This document shows positions 17,494 to 26,169 of a DNA stretch of 64,000 nucleotides, piece by piece; position 1 is the first letter of the stretch, and each line of letters begins with the position of its first letter. The DNA lies in assembly GCA_963737625.1 (NCBI GenBank), contig CAVTTK010000002.1, positions 1,612,001-1,676,000 of the forward strand. Direction: 5' to 3'. The position numbers and the translations under genes are program-made. This DNA is from Bog-756 sp963737625. Its GTDB lineage: Bacteria > Actinomycetota > Acidimicrobiia > Acidimicrobiales > RAAP-2. The notes beneath the pieces were generated by a model. The model worked only from the letters and a program-made list of their open reading frames with translations, was not told the origin of the DNA and ran no database searches.

Positions 17494-17910
17494 CTAGCTC
17501 TTCGGCGCGAACAGCTCCAGGGCGATGTTGTCCGGATCGCGGAACTCAAGGATGAAGGCCACCCCGATATCCTTCACGCCCTCATGGGTCACGTTCTGCT
17601 CGTTCAGCATCTCCACGGCACGATCAAGCTCGGCGCGACCATCGACGGCGAAGCTGAGGTGATCGAGTCCCACTCGGTCTTCATCGAATGTGTCAGTGGC
17701 CACCGGTCGCAGCCCCAACAGCGAATCGCCGATCTGGTAGATAACTCCACCAAATAGGAACTCGAGTCCCGCGGCCGAGGCAGGGTCAACCTCCTGCGGG
17801 GCTTCCAACAGAACGGGGAAGCCAAAGACAGCGTCGTAGAAGGCGCGGGAGCGATCGATGTCCGTGACGGTCAGGCGTACATGGGAGAAGGCCTTCGTAT
17901 CTATTGGCAT
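17494..17910 (-). CDS. VOC (glyoxalase/bleomycin resistance) family protein
   Basis: A 138-residue vicinal-oxygen-chelate protein with two beta-alpha-beta-beta-beta repeats. The first has SHVRLTVTDIDRSRAFYDAVFGFPV; the second has GLDHLSFAVDGRAELDRAVEML and ends in FRDPDNIALELF. Metal ligands are likely H10 in the first repeat, the matching H in the second (GLDHLSF) and the final E in NIALELF. Function could be a dioxygenase, glyoxalase or resistance role; it cannot be specified. It lies alone, 255 bases from the broken hydrolase, in a region with less tight packing. Confidence 0.88.
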   Translation of the reverse strand: MPIDTKAFSHVRLTVTDIDRSRAFYDAVFGFPVLLEAPQEVDPASAAGLEFLFGGVIYQIGDSLLGLRPVATDTFDEDRVGLDHLSFAVDGRAELDRAVEMLNEQNVTHEGVKDIGVAFILEFRDPDNIALELFAPKS

Positions 17911-18024
17911 GCCGCGAGCCTCCCATTAGTTGCCGCCGAGGACATCAGCGACCCGAGGTCGGTGCCGGCCGTCGGTCCGGCCCTAGGAGCGCCCTCGAGG
18001 AGACGGCACGGACCGGACCGGGCG

Positions 18025-19068
18025 TCAGCCATCGTGGCCAGCCGGTCCGCCGACGATGCCATCCGCGGCTTGTGGTGGCCTGGCCCGCAGCCGCTCCTTG
18101 GCCTCCGGTGCGGCCCCTACGGCATCCAAGGCCAGAAGGGCGGCGCCCACCACCGGAGCGGCATCCAGGTACCGAAAGACGGCGCGGGGCACCCTCTCTC
18201 GGACCCGCCCCTCGATTCGTCCACGGAACCCGGGGTACTCGCCGTCGAACAATCCCCCGCCCAGCACGATTTCCACCTCGTCTGCCATCACACCCAGCCG
18301 CGTGGCGGTGGCGGTGACCATGGCCACCACCTCGTCGGCCAGGAAGTGGACCGCGTCGGACGCCACCTGGTCCCCCGCGGCCGCCGCCCCCATGCACACC
18401 TCGGCCAACTCGAAGAGCCTGCCGTAGCCGAGCAACCCCGAGTACACCTCCGACAGGACTGCCTCGGGGTCGGACATACCGAAGTGGGCGGGAACAAGCT
18501 CAGCCAGCGTCGTGGGCCTGCCTCGACCGTCACGGGACCGGAGAGCCAGGCCGAGAGCCCGGACACCGAGCCACGAGCCCCCGGCCGCCAGATCACCGGA
18601 CAGCTCACCGAGAGAGGGAAAGCGCACCACCGAACCGTCGGGGCCTAGGCCGACGCAGTTGAGTCCGGATCCGCACACCACGCCGACGCCCCATCCTGCA
18701 GCTGCACCCGCACGGAGCACAGCCAGCGAGTCGTTGAAGATGGAGGCAGAGACCACCCACCCACGGGAGGCGATGGCCTCAGTCAGGCGTTCCTCGTCGA
18801 CCGGCAGGTCCATCCCCGCCATGCAGAACACACCTCGGCTGACCGGCTGTCGTAACCCAGCTGGATTACCGGCGTCGGCCATGGCCATGTCGACCGAAGC
18901 TTCCACCGCGTCCATGGCGGCATCCATGCCGGACAGTTGATGATTCGATCCTTCGCCTCTGGCCGAGCCGATCACGGTCCCGTCGGCGGTGAGCACCCAC
19001 ACGTCAGTCTTCGATGCGCCCCCGTCGACGGCCAGCATCAGGTCCTCGAACGGCCGGCGGGCGGTCAT
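18025..19068 (-). CDS. BadF/BadG-type ATPase (N-acetylglucosamine kinase-like)
   Basis: A 347-residue ASKHA-fold kinase. The phosphate-1 motif is LAVDGGASKTDVWV at the N-terminus, phosphate-2 is GVGVVCGSGLNCVG, and the adenosine motif is IVLGGGLF. Such proteins phosphorylate amino sugars such as N-acetylglucosamine at the cost of ATP. ATG at 19068 has GAAGG six bases before it, so the long upstream frame is ignored. The gene is divergent from a GH4 glycosidase across only 45 bases, suggesting joint use of a phosphorylated or amino sugar, possibly from cell-wall turnover. Confidence 0.85.
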   Translation of the reverse strand: MTARRPFEDLMLAVDGGASKTDVWVLTADGTVIGSARGEGSNHQLSGMDAAMDAVEASVDMAMADAGNPAGLRQPVSRGVFCMAGMDLPVDEERLTEAIASRGWVVSASIFNDSLAVLRAGAAAGWGVGVVCGSGLNCVGLGPDGSVVRFPSLGELSGDLAAGGSWLGVRALGLALRSRDGRGRPTTLAELVPAHFGMSDPEAVLSEVYSGLLGYGRLFELAEVCMGAAAAGDQVASDAVHFLADEVVAMVTATATRLGVMADEVEIVLGGGLFDGEYPGFRGRIEGRVRERVPRAVFRYLDAAPVVGAALLALDAVGAAPEAKERLRARPPQAADGIVGGPAGHDG

Positions 19069-19101
19069 GGCCATCCTTCGCTTCGGTCCACATGGGGATG
19101 T

Positions 19102-19114
19102 TACGTTCACCGCG
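19102..19114 (+). promoter_or_regulatory. Putative leaderless -10 element of the GH4 gene
   Basis: TACGTT at 19102-19107 is followed by CACCGC and GTG at 19114. It lies inside the 45-base divergent region shared with the kinase, and no ribosome binding site is seen before the GTG. Confidence 0.5.
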
Positions 19115-20397
19115 TGGGAACGAAAGTGGCCGTCATCGGGGGCGGGAGCACCTACACCCCCGAATTGGTGGACAGCCTGTGCGATCACGAGGACCGGTTG
19201 GTGGTCGACGAACTGGTGCTGGTGGACCCCGACCTCAACCGACTGGAGGTCGTCGGCGGTATGGCCGGTCGCATGCTGCGCCGACGGGGGTGGAACGGCG
19301 ACCTGGTGACCACCGACGATCGACAACGGGGCATCGACGGAGCCGACTTCGTGATCATCCAGTTGCGCGTGGGAGGTCAGGCGGCCCGTCACACGGACGA
19401 GACCCTACCGATCGGGTTCGGCTGCCTCGGACAGGAGACCACCGGTCCGGGAGGGCTGGCCAAGGCCCTCCGGACCGTCCCGTTGGTCCTCGATATCGCC
19501 GAAGAGACCGCCGACCGAGGCGCCCCCGGAGCCTGGGTGGTCGACTTCACCAATCCCGTGGGGATCGTGACCCAGGCCCTGGCCGACGACGGGCACCGGG
19601 CTGTCGGCCTGTGCAACGTGGCCATCCACGTCCAACGGCGTATCGGTCACTATCTGGCGGTCGATCCGGACCGTGTCGAGATCGAGCACGTGGGCCTCAA
19701 CCACCTGACCTGGGTGCGGTCGGCCCGGGTGGACGGCGTCGACCGGCTGCCGGAGCTCCTCGACCGGTTCAGCCCTGAACTCGAACTCGAGAGCGGTTCT
19801 CCTCCCGGCCTGCTCCGGCTGCTCGGCGCCCTCCCCTCCTACTACCTCCACTACTACTACTGCCTCGATCAGGACGTGGCTCAACAGTCCGCCGCGGGCT
19901 GGCGGTCGAGGGCCGAGGTGGTGGCGGAGCTCGAGGCAGACCTCCTCGCCGAGTACCGGGATCCCCTCATCGACACCAAGCCCGACAAGCTCTCCCATCG
20001 GGGCGGTGCATTCTACTCCGAGGCGGCAGTCCGGCTCATCGCCTCGCTCCACGCCGGAACTGGCGACACCCAGGTGGTCGACGTCCGCAACGACGGTGCC
20101 GTTCCGGGGCTCCCCGACGATGCCGTGGTCGAGGTGCCCTGCATCGTCGACGGCGATGGCGCCCATCCACTTCCCCAGCGGGACCTCCCCCACGAGATGG
20201 CCGGCCTGGTGGCCCACTGCAAGGCCTACGAGCACCTCGCCGTGGAGGCCGCCCGAACGGGCAGCAGGGACACCATGGTCCGGGCTCTGGTGGCCAATCC
20301 CCTGGTCGGGCAGTATCCCCTGGCCGAGAGACTGGCCGACACCCTGCTGGCGGCCAATCGCCACTTCCTGCCCCGATTCTTCCCCGGTACCGGCTGA
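19114..20397 (+). CDS. Glycoside hydrolase family 4 (6-phospho-glycosidase type)
   Basis: A 427-residue NAD- and Mn-dependent glycosidase that cleaves by an oxidation-elimination route. The Rossmann motif is VAVIGGGSTYTPELVD. The metal and substrate residues are visible: NPVGIVTQ, LCNVAIHVQ with the Cys ligand, and EHVGLNHLTW with the His ligand. Members usually act on 6-phospho-beta- or alpha-glucosides. With a sugar-kinase-like gene divergent from it, the substrate is probably a phosphorylated disaccharide, not proven. GTG at 19114 begins directly at the nucleotide-binding strand. Confidence 0.92.
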   Translation: MGTKVAVIGGGSTYTPELVDSLCDHEDRLVVDELVLVDPDLNRLEVVGGMAGRMLRRRGWNGDLVTTDDRQRGIDGADFVIIQLRVGGQAARHTDETLPIGFGCLGQETTGPGGLAKALRTVPLVLDIAEETADRGAPGAWVVDFTNPVGIVTQALADDGHRAVGLCNVAIHVQRRIGHYLAVDPDRVEIEHVGLNHLTWVRSARVDGVDRLPELLDRFSPELELESGSPPGLLRLLGALPSYYLHYYYCLDQDVAQQSAAGWRSRAEVVAELEADLLAEYRDPLIDTKPDKLSHRGGAFYSEAAVRLIASLHAGTGDTQVVDVRNDGAVPGLPDDAVVEVPCIVDGDGAHPLPQRDLPHEMAGLVAHCKAYEHLAVEAARTGSRDTMVRALVANPLVGQYPLAERLADTLLAANRHFLPRFFPGTG

Positions 20398-20750
20398 CGT
20401 CCCCTGCCGTTCCGACCGGCGGACGGCTCGGACGGCCCTCATTAGGTTTCGCGCTCTCTGACACCTCGTCGACACCCGTAGTGACCTGCCTGGCCCAATG
20501 CCCCTCCGACGTGACACGATTCAGATCGGTTCCAAAAGGTTTCTCCGTACCTCGGCTGTCAGTTCCATCCTGTGTCGGTGCCTGGTCAGCAGGCAGGAGT
20601 CGGAGGCCAAACAGTCACGAGTAGGGGCGCCCGGACGGGCCGATTGGCAGGGCCGGCGATGTCTAGATTCCACCCCAGTGTGGAACCCGAACGGACCGGT
20701 GGGTGTGGGACGGGAAGTGATCGGGCTGATCACGCTGATGAGGAGAAGAC
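20398..20750 (+). other. 353-base intergenic region with an inverted repeat
   Basis: No gene is seen. It holds TTCCAC/GTGGAA as a small hairpin around 20668-20685. Just before the next start codon it holds a perfect inverted repeat, GTGATC-GGGCT-GATCAC at 20717-20733, which looks like an operator or processing site. AGGAGA at 20741 is the ribosome binding site of the following gene. Confidence 0.45.
20717..20733. promoter_or_regulatory. Perfect 6-5-6 inverted repeat, possible operator
   Basis: GTGATC (20717-20722) and GATCAC (20728-20733) are exact inverted copies with a five-base spacer, 17 bases upstream of the start codon at 20751. The protein that would bind is unknown. Confidence 0.4.
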
Positions 20751-21335
20751 GTGGCTGCAGAATCGGCTGGAGACGAGACGTTCTGGCGGTGGTCGATCAT
20801 CGTCGCCGGCGCCATCATCGTCGCCGGCCTCAGTGCCATTCTCTTCGTCGGAAAGGCCTCGACCGTGAACACGTCGGCATCGGCCACGACGACGACGCTT
20901 CCGAACGGGCTGCACGTGATCATCGGATCGGCTACTCCGACACCGACCGTCACCACCCCGACAAAATCGAAGGGTCTCCCTCTCATCCCCTTGGGTGCGA
21001 CGCTGACACCCACCAAGTCCAAGACCAAGACGAACGCAGTGGTATCGGGTCTGCCCTTCTTCGTGAAGCTGCCCTTCTCTCTTGGAACTCCCGCAGCCAC
21101 GGTGTCGTCACCGCCGGCGACCACACCGCCGACGACGACGCCGGTGACCGCTCCACCGGCGACCACACCACCGACGACGACGCCCGTGACCACACCGCCG
21201 ACCACCACACCGCCCACCACGACGCCGCCGACGACGACGCCGCCCACGACCACACCGCCCACCACGACGCCGCCGACGACCACCCCCACCACGACGCCGC
21301 CGACGACGACGCAGCCGGTAACGACGACGACGTAG
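20751..21335 (+). CDS. Membrane-anchored Pro/Thr-rich low-complexity protein
   Basis: A 194-residue protein. A short N-terminal tail is followed by one membrane segment near residues 14-34 (SIIVAGAIIVAGLSAILFV), then a Ser/Thr/Lys-rich stretch, and finally about 80 residues built from TTPP and TTTP repeats. It looks like a cell-surface spacer: an anchored rod, possibly O-glycosylated on threonine, with no globular domain. GTG at 20751 has AGGAGA four bases before it. The DNA of the repeat (21115-21330) is rich in ACGACG and CCACC units and prone to slippage. Function is unknown. Confidence 0.65.
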   Translation: MAAESAGDETFWRWSIIVAGAIIVAGLSAILFVGKASTVNTSASATTTTLPNGLHVIIGSATPTPTVTTPTKSKGLPLIPLGATLTPTKSKTKTNAVVSGLPFFVKLPFSLGTPAATVSSPPATTPPTTTPVTAPPATTPPTTTPVTTPPTTTPPTTTPPTTTPPTTTPPTTTPPTTTPTTTPPTTTQPVTTTT

Positions 21336-21623
21336 GGTCCGTGATTCCGGCCCGGAGGCCAGTGCTCACTCGGATGTGGCCGACCACACCTGCGGGTCGA
21401 CGGGACACGTAGCACCAGCCTGAAGGCTCGATCCACTCCGGGGCCGGCCTCCCGGTTGGCATCCCGGCCTGATGGCGGGCTGGGCCCCTGCCCGGACGAC
21501 CCGTAGGCCAATATGCCCCTCTGGGTGTTGTGGTCAGCGCCACCGGCGCGATGATCACCCCGAATCCCGTCAAATCCGCCGGGCCGAGGGCCGGTGGACG
21601 GTGAAATCTGTCAAGATCACCGC

Positions 21624-21914
21624 GTGGGTATCCGTAATCAGCCCTTGCGCATTGTCGTGGTCGTCGGTCTCTGGGCGATGTGGGTGCTCTGGACCATCAA
21701 CCGGTTCACCAGCACTGTTATCACGGCCATACCAACCAGTACCACTTGCCCGAGCTATGAAGCATGTTCGTCGTCGTCAACCTCGTCGGTGGCAGTGACC
21801 AGGCAATTCAGCTGGAGCTGGTGGCATTTCGTCTTCACGGTGGTTGGAGCCGTCCTATTGGTGGCGGCATCGATGATGATTCTGCGGACCCCCCGGACCG
21901 TCGACGAGATCTGA
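21624..21914 (+). CDS. Small membrane protein with two membrane segments
   Basis: A predicted protein of about 96 residues from GTG 21624. The first membrane segment is LRIVVVVGLWAMWVLWTI. A short outside loop contains two cysteines and many serines. The second segment is WWHFVFTVVGAVLLVAASMMI, before a basic tail. CAAGAT lies six bases before the GTG. No family is recognised. Its 3' end overlaps the 3' end of the opposite-strand anti-sigma gene by 80 bases, which is unusually long and puts one of the two ends in doubt. Confidence 0.45.
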   Translation: MGIRNQPLRIVVVVGLWAMWVLWTINRFTSTVITAIPTSTTCPSYEACSSSSTSSVAVTRQFSWSWWHFVFTVVGAVLLVAASMMILRTPRTVDEI

Positions 21915-22842
21915 GGCCCGGCGGGAGCCATCCTGCCGGTCGCCCGACTCTCGACCACCAGCTCAGCTCGACGGTGGAGAGCCGGCGGACAGTGTCCGCC
22001 CATCGGTGCCCCTTAGCCACCCTTATCGCCGTCATTGCCCCACCGCCCGTCGTGATTGAATCCTCGATCCCGTCGGCCATGATCGGCCGGCCCGGCATCT
22101 CGGTCACCCCGGTGCTGGGCCCTGTACTCCTCATGGCGCGCTGGGCCGTGGCCGTACCGGTCGGCACCACGGCATCGCCCCCGCTGGGAAGCGAACGGCG
22201 GGATCGCAGGTCCGTCGACCGCCACAGCCGCGTCGTCCATCGGCCGAGCACGGAGGGCGGGGCCCCGAACTCCGGAGTCCGCCAGGCCAGGAACATGACG
22301 AGCAGCCATCCGACAACGGCGATCAAGTGCGGGGACTCGTCGGAGAGCGTCGTGCGGTGGCGGGCGAAGTCGAGCACTGCCGAGACGACCAGAAGTAGTG
22401 CGGCGGTGGTCACGATGGGACGCACGCCAATGGCACGTTGAGGACGGGCCGCGGCCACCAGAAAGCCGACGCCCAGCGCCACGCCCAAGGACCCCAGATC
22501 ACGAAAACTGTCGATGTCTCCGGACATGAGCAGCCGGCCGGTAACCACCACCTGGGTCGCACCCGCGAGTCCGAGGGCCACGCGGGCCACGACGGTCTCC
22601 GAGGATCGCTTCCGTGGCACGGTGGCCAGGACCCCCGATCGGAGTGCGTCGGGCGCCCGCTCCTGTCCCTGGACCTCGTGGAGGCGGTACTGCCGGGTCA
22701 CCTCGTGGGCAGCCTCGCGCCACCGGCGACAGGCGTCGCAACCTGCCAGATGGAGCTCGACCTCAGCGGGAGCCATCCGGTCCGACTCCCCATCCAGGGA
22801 TGCCGAAATCGCCGCCCGGATCTCCCCACAACTGTCGTGCAT
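21835..22842 (-). CDS. Zinc-finger (zf-HC2) anti-sigma-factor-like membrane protein
   Basis: A protein of about 335 residues. The N-terminal 45 residues are a zf-HC2 zinc-binding domain with C5 in MHDSCGEI, then HLAGCDACRRW (H-x3-C-x2-C). Hydrophobic segments follow: GLAGATQVVVTGRLLM, LGVALGVGFLVAAA, TTAALLLVVSAVLDF and IAVVGWLLVMFLAW. Such proteins hold an ECF sigma factor inactive at the membrane. The broken ECF sigma gene is divergent, 259 bases away, and is its likely partner. The last 120 residues are basic, have no family similarity and overlap the neighbouring gene, so the true end may be earlier or altered by a frameshift. ATG at 22842 is chosen. Confidence 0.72.
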   Translation of the reverse strand: MHDSCGEIRAAISASLDGESDRMAPAEVELHLAGCDACRRWREAAHEVTRQYRLHEVQGQERAPDALRSGVLATVPRKRSSETVVARVALGLAGATQVVVTGRLLMSGDIDSFRDLGSLGVALGVGFLVAAARPQRAIGVRPIVTTAALLLVVSAVLDFARHRTTLSDESPHLIAVVGWLLVMFLAWRTPEFGAPPSVLGRWTTRLWRSTDLRSRRSLPSGGDAVVPTGTATAQRAMRSTGPSTGVTEMPGRPIMADGIEDSITTGGGAMTAIRVAKGHRWADTVRRLSTVELSWWSRVGRPAGWLPPGLRSRRRSGGSAESSSMPPPIGRLQPP

Positions 22843-23101
22843 GAGTGGGTAGTCGCCCCATGGCGCCCAATTCTTCCCCGTCCGTCCCGGTCCGACCGAA
22901 CGAGGACAGCACCACCTCGCCGGGGACACCGCTGGGCGCCGTCTCGGCCCGCCATCAACGGGGCGGAACGGCACGACCGGCCCGCCGGTTCGGATCGTCT
23001 CGGACACCCGTTCCATGGCCACCCACGCTCGGTGGCGATCCACGCACCACTCTCCGCGAAACAACGTGTGTATGGATCACCTCCGTCAGTAGGGTCCATT
23101 C

Positions 23102-23670
23102 ATGGAGCGGTGGACAGAGTTGGCGCTCGGTGCCCGTGGAGGGAGCAAGCAGGACCTCGAGACTCTGGTGGACCTGGCCTACGGCCCGACCCGTCGGTTG
23201 TGTTCGACACTCGTCGATGAGCAGAGTGCGGACGACCTGGTCCAGGAGACCTTTCTGCGCATGGCCAAGGGTATCCGCCGCTTCCGGGGTGAGTCGTCGG
23301 CCAAGACCTGGCTCTTCCATCGCCTACCACGTGTGCGCCTCCGATCTGCGTCGCCGGGTCCGTCATCGCCAGCACACTGAGCCAGGCGGAGAATCTCGCG
23401 CTGTCCCTGCACCGGACTCGTGACCATCTGGCCGACCAGATCGTGGTGGACGATCTCCTACGGCACCTCGATCCCAATCGTCGGGCGGCCTTTGTTCTCA
23501 CCCAGCTCTACGGCCTGAGCTACGACGAGACGGCCCACGTCTGCGACTGTGCTCCCGGAACGGTGGCCTCACGGGTGGCACGGGCGCGACACGACCTCAT
23601 CGAGTTCATGGGACGAGAGCACCGTTCCAGCGACCCACGGACGCTCCGACCGGTCCAGGACCGAGGCTGA
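23102..23670 (+). pseudogene. ECF sigma factor, interrupted by two frameshifts
   Basis: Three frames together spell a normal sigma-70 ECF factor. Frame one from ATG 23102 has region 2 (LVQETFLRMAKGIRRFRG and KTWLFH). Near 23318 the sequence moves one frame over to IAYHVCASDLRRRVRHR. Between about 23350 and 23420 it moves again, into ALSLHRTRDHLADQIVVDDLLRHLD and region 4 (AAFVLTQLYGLSYDETAHVCDCAPGTVASRVARARHDL). Each change is +1. As given, no full-length sigma factor is made. TAGGGT lies six bases before the ATG, so its promoter looks intact. The partner anti-sigma gene is divergent from it. Confidence 0.78.
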
Positions 23671-24060
23671 CGCAGCCTGGAACGCTTGAGCGCCACCTGA
23701 TCCATCACGGACATGAGTCGCACCCATCGCTGACCGACTGCGCAGCCACCAACAACGCATCCCGAACACTAAGTCTGTCGTCGCGCACGAATAAGGTTGG
23801 GCCAGGGAGCTTGGACGGCGGTTCCTCACCCCACGGGCCCAACACCATCAACGTAGCGAGTCAATCTGAGATTGCCCTGAGAATCCGGGGCCGTTGGCGG
23901 ACCGGATGCAATATCGTCATCGAAACGCAACCCGCAGCGTTGCCATCTCCTCCGCATGCGGGTGATACTTGGGACATGGTTCACACGGGACGCTGGTGTG
24001 ACGCGTTCCCGATGAGACCAAGGTGCCCGTGACCGTGGACAGACACTCCTGCCCAACCGA
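23671..24060 (+). other. 390-base intergenic stretch, nothing recognised
   Basis: I see no gene with recognisable motifs on either strand. The composition is visibly less GC-rich than the flanking genes. No tRNA, terminator stem with a T-tract, or repeat unit was found. Confidence 0.4.
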
Positions 24061-25416
24061 GTGACCTCCGTCCGCGCCGAGCGGCTGATCATGTGCTACG
24101 ACGCCAGTACGCCGTCGGTGTTCTCGTTGCGGGACGGAGCCCGAGGGCTGTGCGAACTCATCTGGATGGTCGACCTCTCCGATCCGGCTATGACCAACCC
24201 GTCCAGACTGCTGTCGAGGGTGGGAACCGTGGTGAACGTGGCCGGCCTCTCGCCGAGCCAGATCGCCGAAGCGCTCCAGCCCACCGCTCCCACCGGCGTG
24301 GTGGCCTTCAACGATCGGACCATCGGAACGTTGTCCGCCCTCGCCGTGGCGCTCGGCCTCGAATTCCACTCCCCGGAGGTGGCCCTCCGGCTCACCGACA
24401 AGCTGCACCAACGTCGGGCCATGGCCGAGGCCGGTGTTCCCGTTCCGGCCTTCCGGGAGCTGCCGTTCGGCCTGACGACCAAAGAGGCGGTGCTCCAGAC
24501 GGAGTCCGTGCATCTGCCCGCCGTACTCAAGCCCCGCTCCGGCGATGGGAGCCGCAACGTCCACCATGTCCACACGACACAGCAGCTGATGGCCCTGCTC
24601 ACTGCTCCGAACCCCTCGGACCAGGAGGGGGACGGTTGGCTGCTCGAGAGCTATCTCGAGGGGCCGGTTCGGCCGGTGTCCCGCTTCTCCGATGTGGTCT
24701 CGGTCGAGTCCTTCATGCTGGACGGCACCCTGCACCACCTGGTGGTCAACGGGCGGTTCCCGTTCGCCGCGCCCTTCCGGGAGACCGGGTACGTGCTCCC
24801 CAGTGATCTCTCGCCGCCAGACACCTTGGCGGCACAGGAAGTGGCCGCCGCCGCTATCGCCGCACTCGGGATCCAGCACGGATGTCAGCACACCGAGGTC
24901 AAGTTCACACCGGACGGCCCGGTGGTGATCGAGGTCAACGGTCGGGTGGGAGGGGCGGTGCCGGAACTGATGGCACTGGCCGGCGGCGAGATCGACCTCT
25001 ACCGGGTGGCCATGGAGCTGGCGCTGGGGATCGAGCCGTCGATCACCCTCCCCGTCCACTTCCCGAGAGTGGGGTTCCGCCGCCTGATCCCTCCCCCGGT
25101 GTCGGCCTGTCGGGTGGCGGCCATGGAAGGCCATGAGCATCTGGGCGACGTCCCCGGGGTGGAGGACATCTCGATCAACAGGCTCCCGGGAGACGCCGTC
25201 GACTGGCGCCTGGGCCTCGCCGAGTTCGTCGTCAGCGCCTACGGTTCGGCGGCCGACTACGACGAGGTCGACGATCGTCGGGAACGTATCGATGAGACCG
25301 TCATCATCACGTATGACTACGACGATGGTCGTGACGTAAGCGCTAGGACCGGACCCGCCGCGGAACCAGGACGGGCCCCGAACCCCGGGCACGACGATCG
25401 GCCGGCGGCCACGTGA
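24061..25416 (+). CDS. ATP-grasp domain carboxylate-amine ligase
   Basis: A 451-residue ligase of the ATP-grasp superfamily, which joins a carboxylate to an amine or thiol through an acyl phosphate. A pre-ATP-grasp domain comes first. Then come KLHQRRAMAEAGVPVPAF near residue 120, the ATP lysine in PAVLKPRSGDGSRNVH, EGPVRPVSRFSDVVSVESFM, and the metal-binding segment TEVKFTPDGPVVIEVNGRVGG near residue 290. The product could be a dipeptide or modified amino acid, but the substrate cannot be read from sequence. The last 45 residues are low-complexity. The GTG start at 24061 has no strong ribosome binding site. No biosynthetic partners are next to it. Confidence 0.85.
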   Translation: MTSVRAERLIMCYDASTPSVFSLRDGARGLCELIWMVDLSDPAMTNPSRLLSRVGTVVNVAGLSPSQIAEALQPTAPTGVVAFNDRTIGTLSALAVALGLEFHSPEVALRLTDKLHQRRAMAEAGVPVPAFRELPFGLTTKEAVLQTESVHLPAVLKPRSGDGSRNVHHVHTTQQLMALLTAPNPSDQEGDGWLLESYLEGPVRPVSRFSDVVSVESFMLDGTLHHLVVNGRFPFAAPFRETGYVLPSDLSPPDTLAAQEVAAAAIAALGIQHGCQHTEVKFTPDGPVVIEVNGRVGGAVPELMALAGGEIDLYRVAMELALGIEPSITLPVHFPRVGFRRLIPPPVSACRVAAMEGHEHLGDVPGVEDISINRLPGDAVDWRLGLAEFVVSAYGSAADYDEVDDRRERIDETVIITYDYDDGRDVSARTGPAAEPGRAPNPGHDDRPAAT

Positions 25417-25506
25417 GAGCACTCCACCAGAGCCGGGCACGGTAGCCTCCCCGACAAACGGTTCGCGGCGGTGCCCGAGACCGTGGAGCGTTCGAGCGGG
25501 GGGGAC

Positions 25507-26025
25507 ATGGCCACCATCGAAGAACTGGCGGAGGAGGTGGCAGGACTTCGCCGAAGGGTCGAGGACACGGAATCGATCCTCCAACTGCACGAGCTCAAAG
25601 CCCGCTACGGGGAGCTGGTGGACCGCCGCTTCTCGGGCGGCCAGGTGGTCGACAGCGACACGCTCCGCCGCGTCAGCCGGGAGGCCGCCGACCTGTTCAC
25701 GGTGGACGGGACCTGGGACGGCGGACCCGGCCTCGGACGCCAGGTCGGTCGGGCCGCCATCGCCGACCGTCTGGCCGAGCCCACACTCACCTTCTCGAGG
25801 CACCTGTTCATGAAGCCCCGCATCACGGTGGATGGGGATCGGGCCCACGGTCGCTGGGATCTGTTGTCCCCGTGTCTCCGTCGGGACGGATCATCGTGGT
25901 GGATGTGCGGGTACGAAGACGATGAGTATGCGCGGGTCGACGGGGTGTGGCTCCACCGAAGCATGGCGCTCACCACGGTGTTCCTGTCCCGGGCCGACCA
26001 AGGTTGGGGCAGGATCCTGGCCTGA
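25507..26025 (+). CDS. SnoaL/NTF2-like protein
   Basis: A 172-residue protein starting at ATG 25507. A coiled-coil-like N-terminal helix (EELAEEVAGLRRRVEDTESILQLHELKARYGELVD) leads into an NTF2-like alpha+beta cone with DLFTVDGTWDGG and the SRHLFMKPRITVDGDRAHGRW strands. The family covers ring-hydroxylating dioxygenase small-subunit relatives, ketosteroid isomerases and cyclases, so the reaction here is unknown. GTG at 25471 is an alternative start. A TAGCCT hexamer at 25443-25448 may be its -10 element. Confidence 0.75.
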   Translation: MATIEELAEEVAGLRRRVEDTESILQLHELKARYGELVDRRFSGGQVVDSDTLRRVSREAADLFTVDGTWDGGPGLGRQVGRAAIADRLAEPTLTFSRHLFMKPRITVDGDRAHGRWDLLSPCLRRDGSSWWMCGYEDDEYARVDGVWLHRSMALTTVFLSRADQGWGRILA

Positions 26026-26169
26026 TTGGCACGAGGGCGTCGCCACCCCCGGCCTCGGGTGGGAGCGGCCGAGGGCGCGGCACTACGATGCTGGCTCAGC
26101 CGGGAGTCCGACCCGGGGACCAGGATCGAGGGGCGGAATGCCAACCACATGTCGGGATGACCGACGGCC

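Noticed and set aside
23102..23670. Programmed ribosomal frameshifting in the ECF sigma gene
   Set aside because: Two separate +1 changes without a slippery run or stimulatory structure make mutation or sequence error far more likely.
15404..24060. An intact genomic island inserted at ssrA
   Set aside because: No integrase, transposase or phage gene, and I could not find a second copy of the tmRNA 3' end; only an ancient, decayed insertion remains possible.
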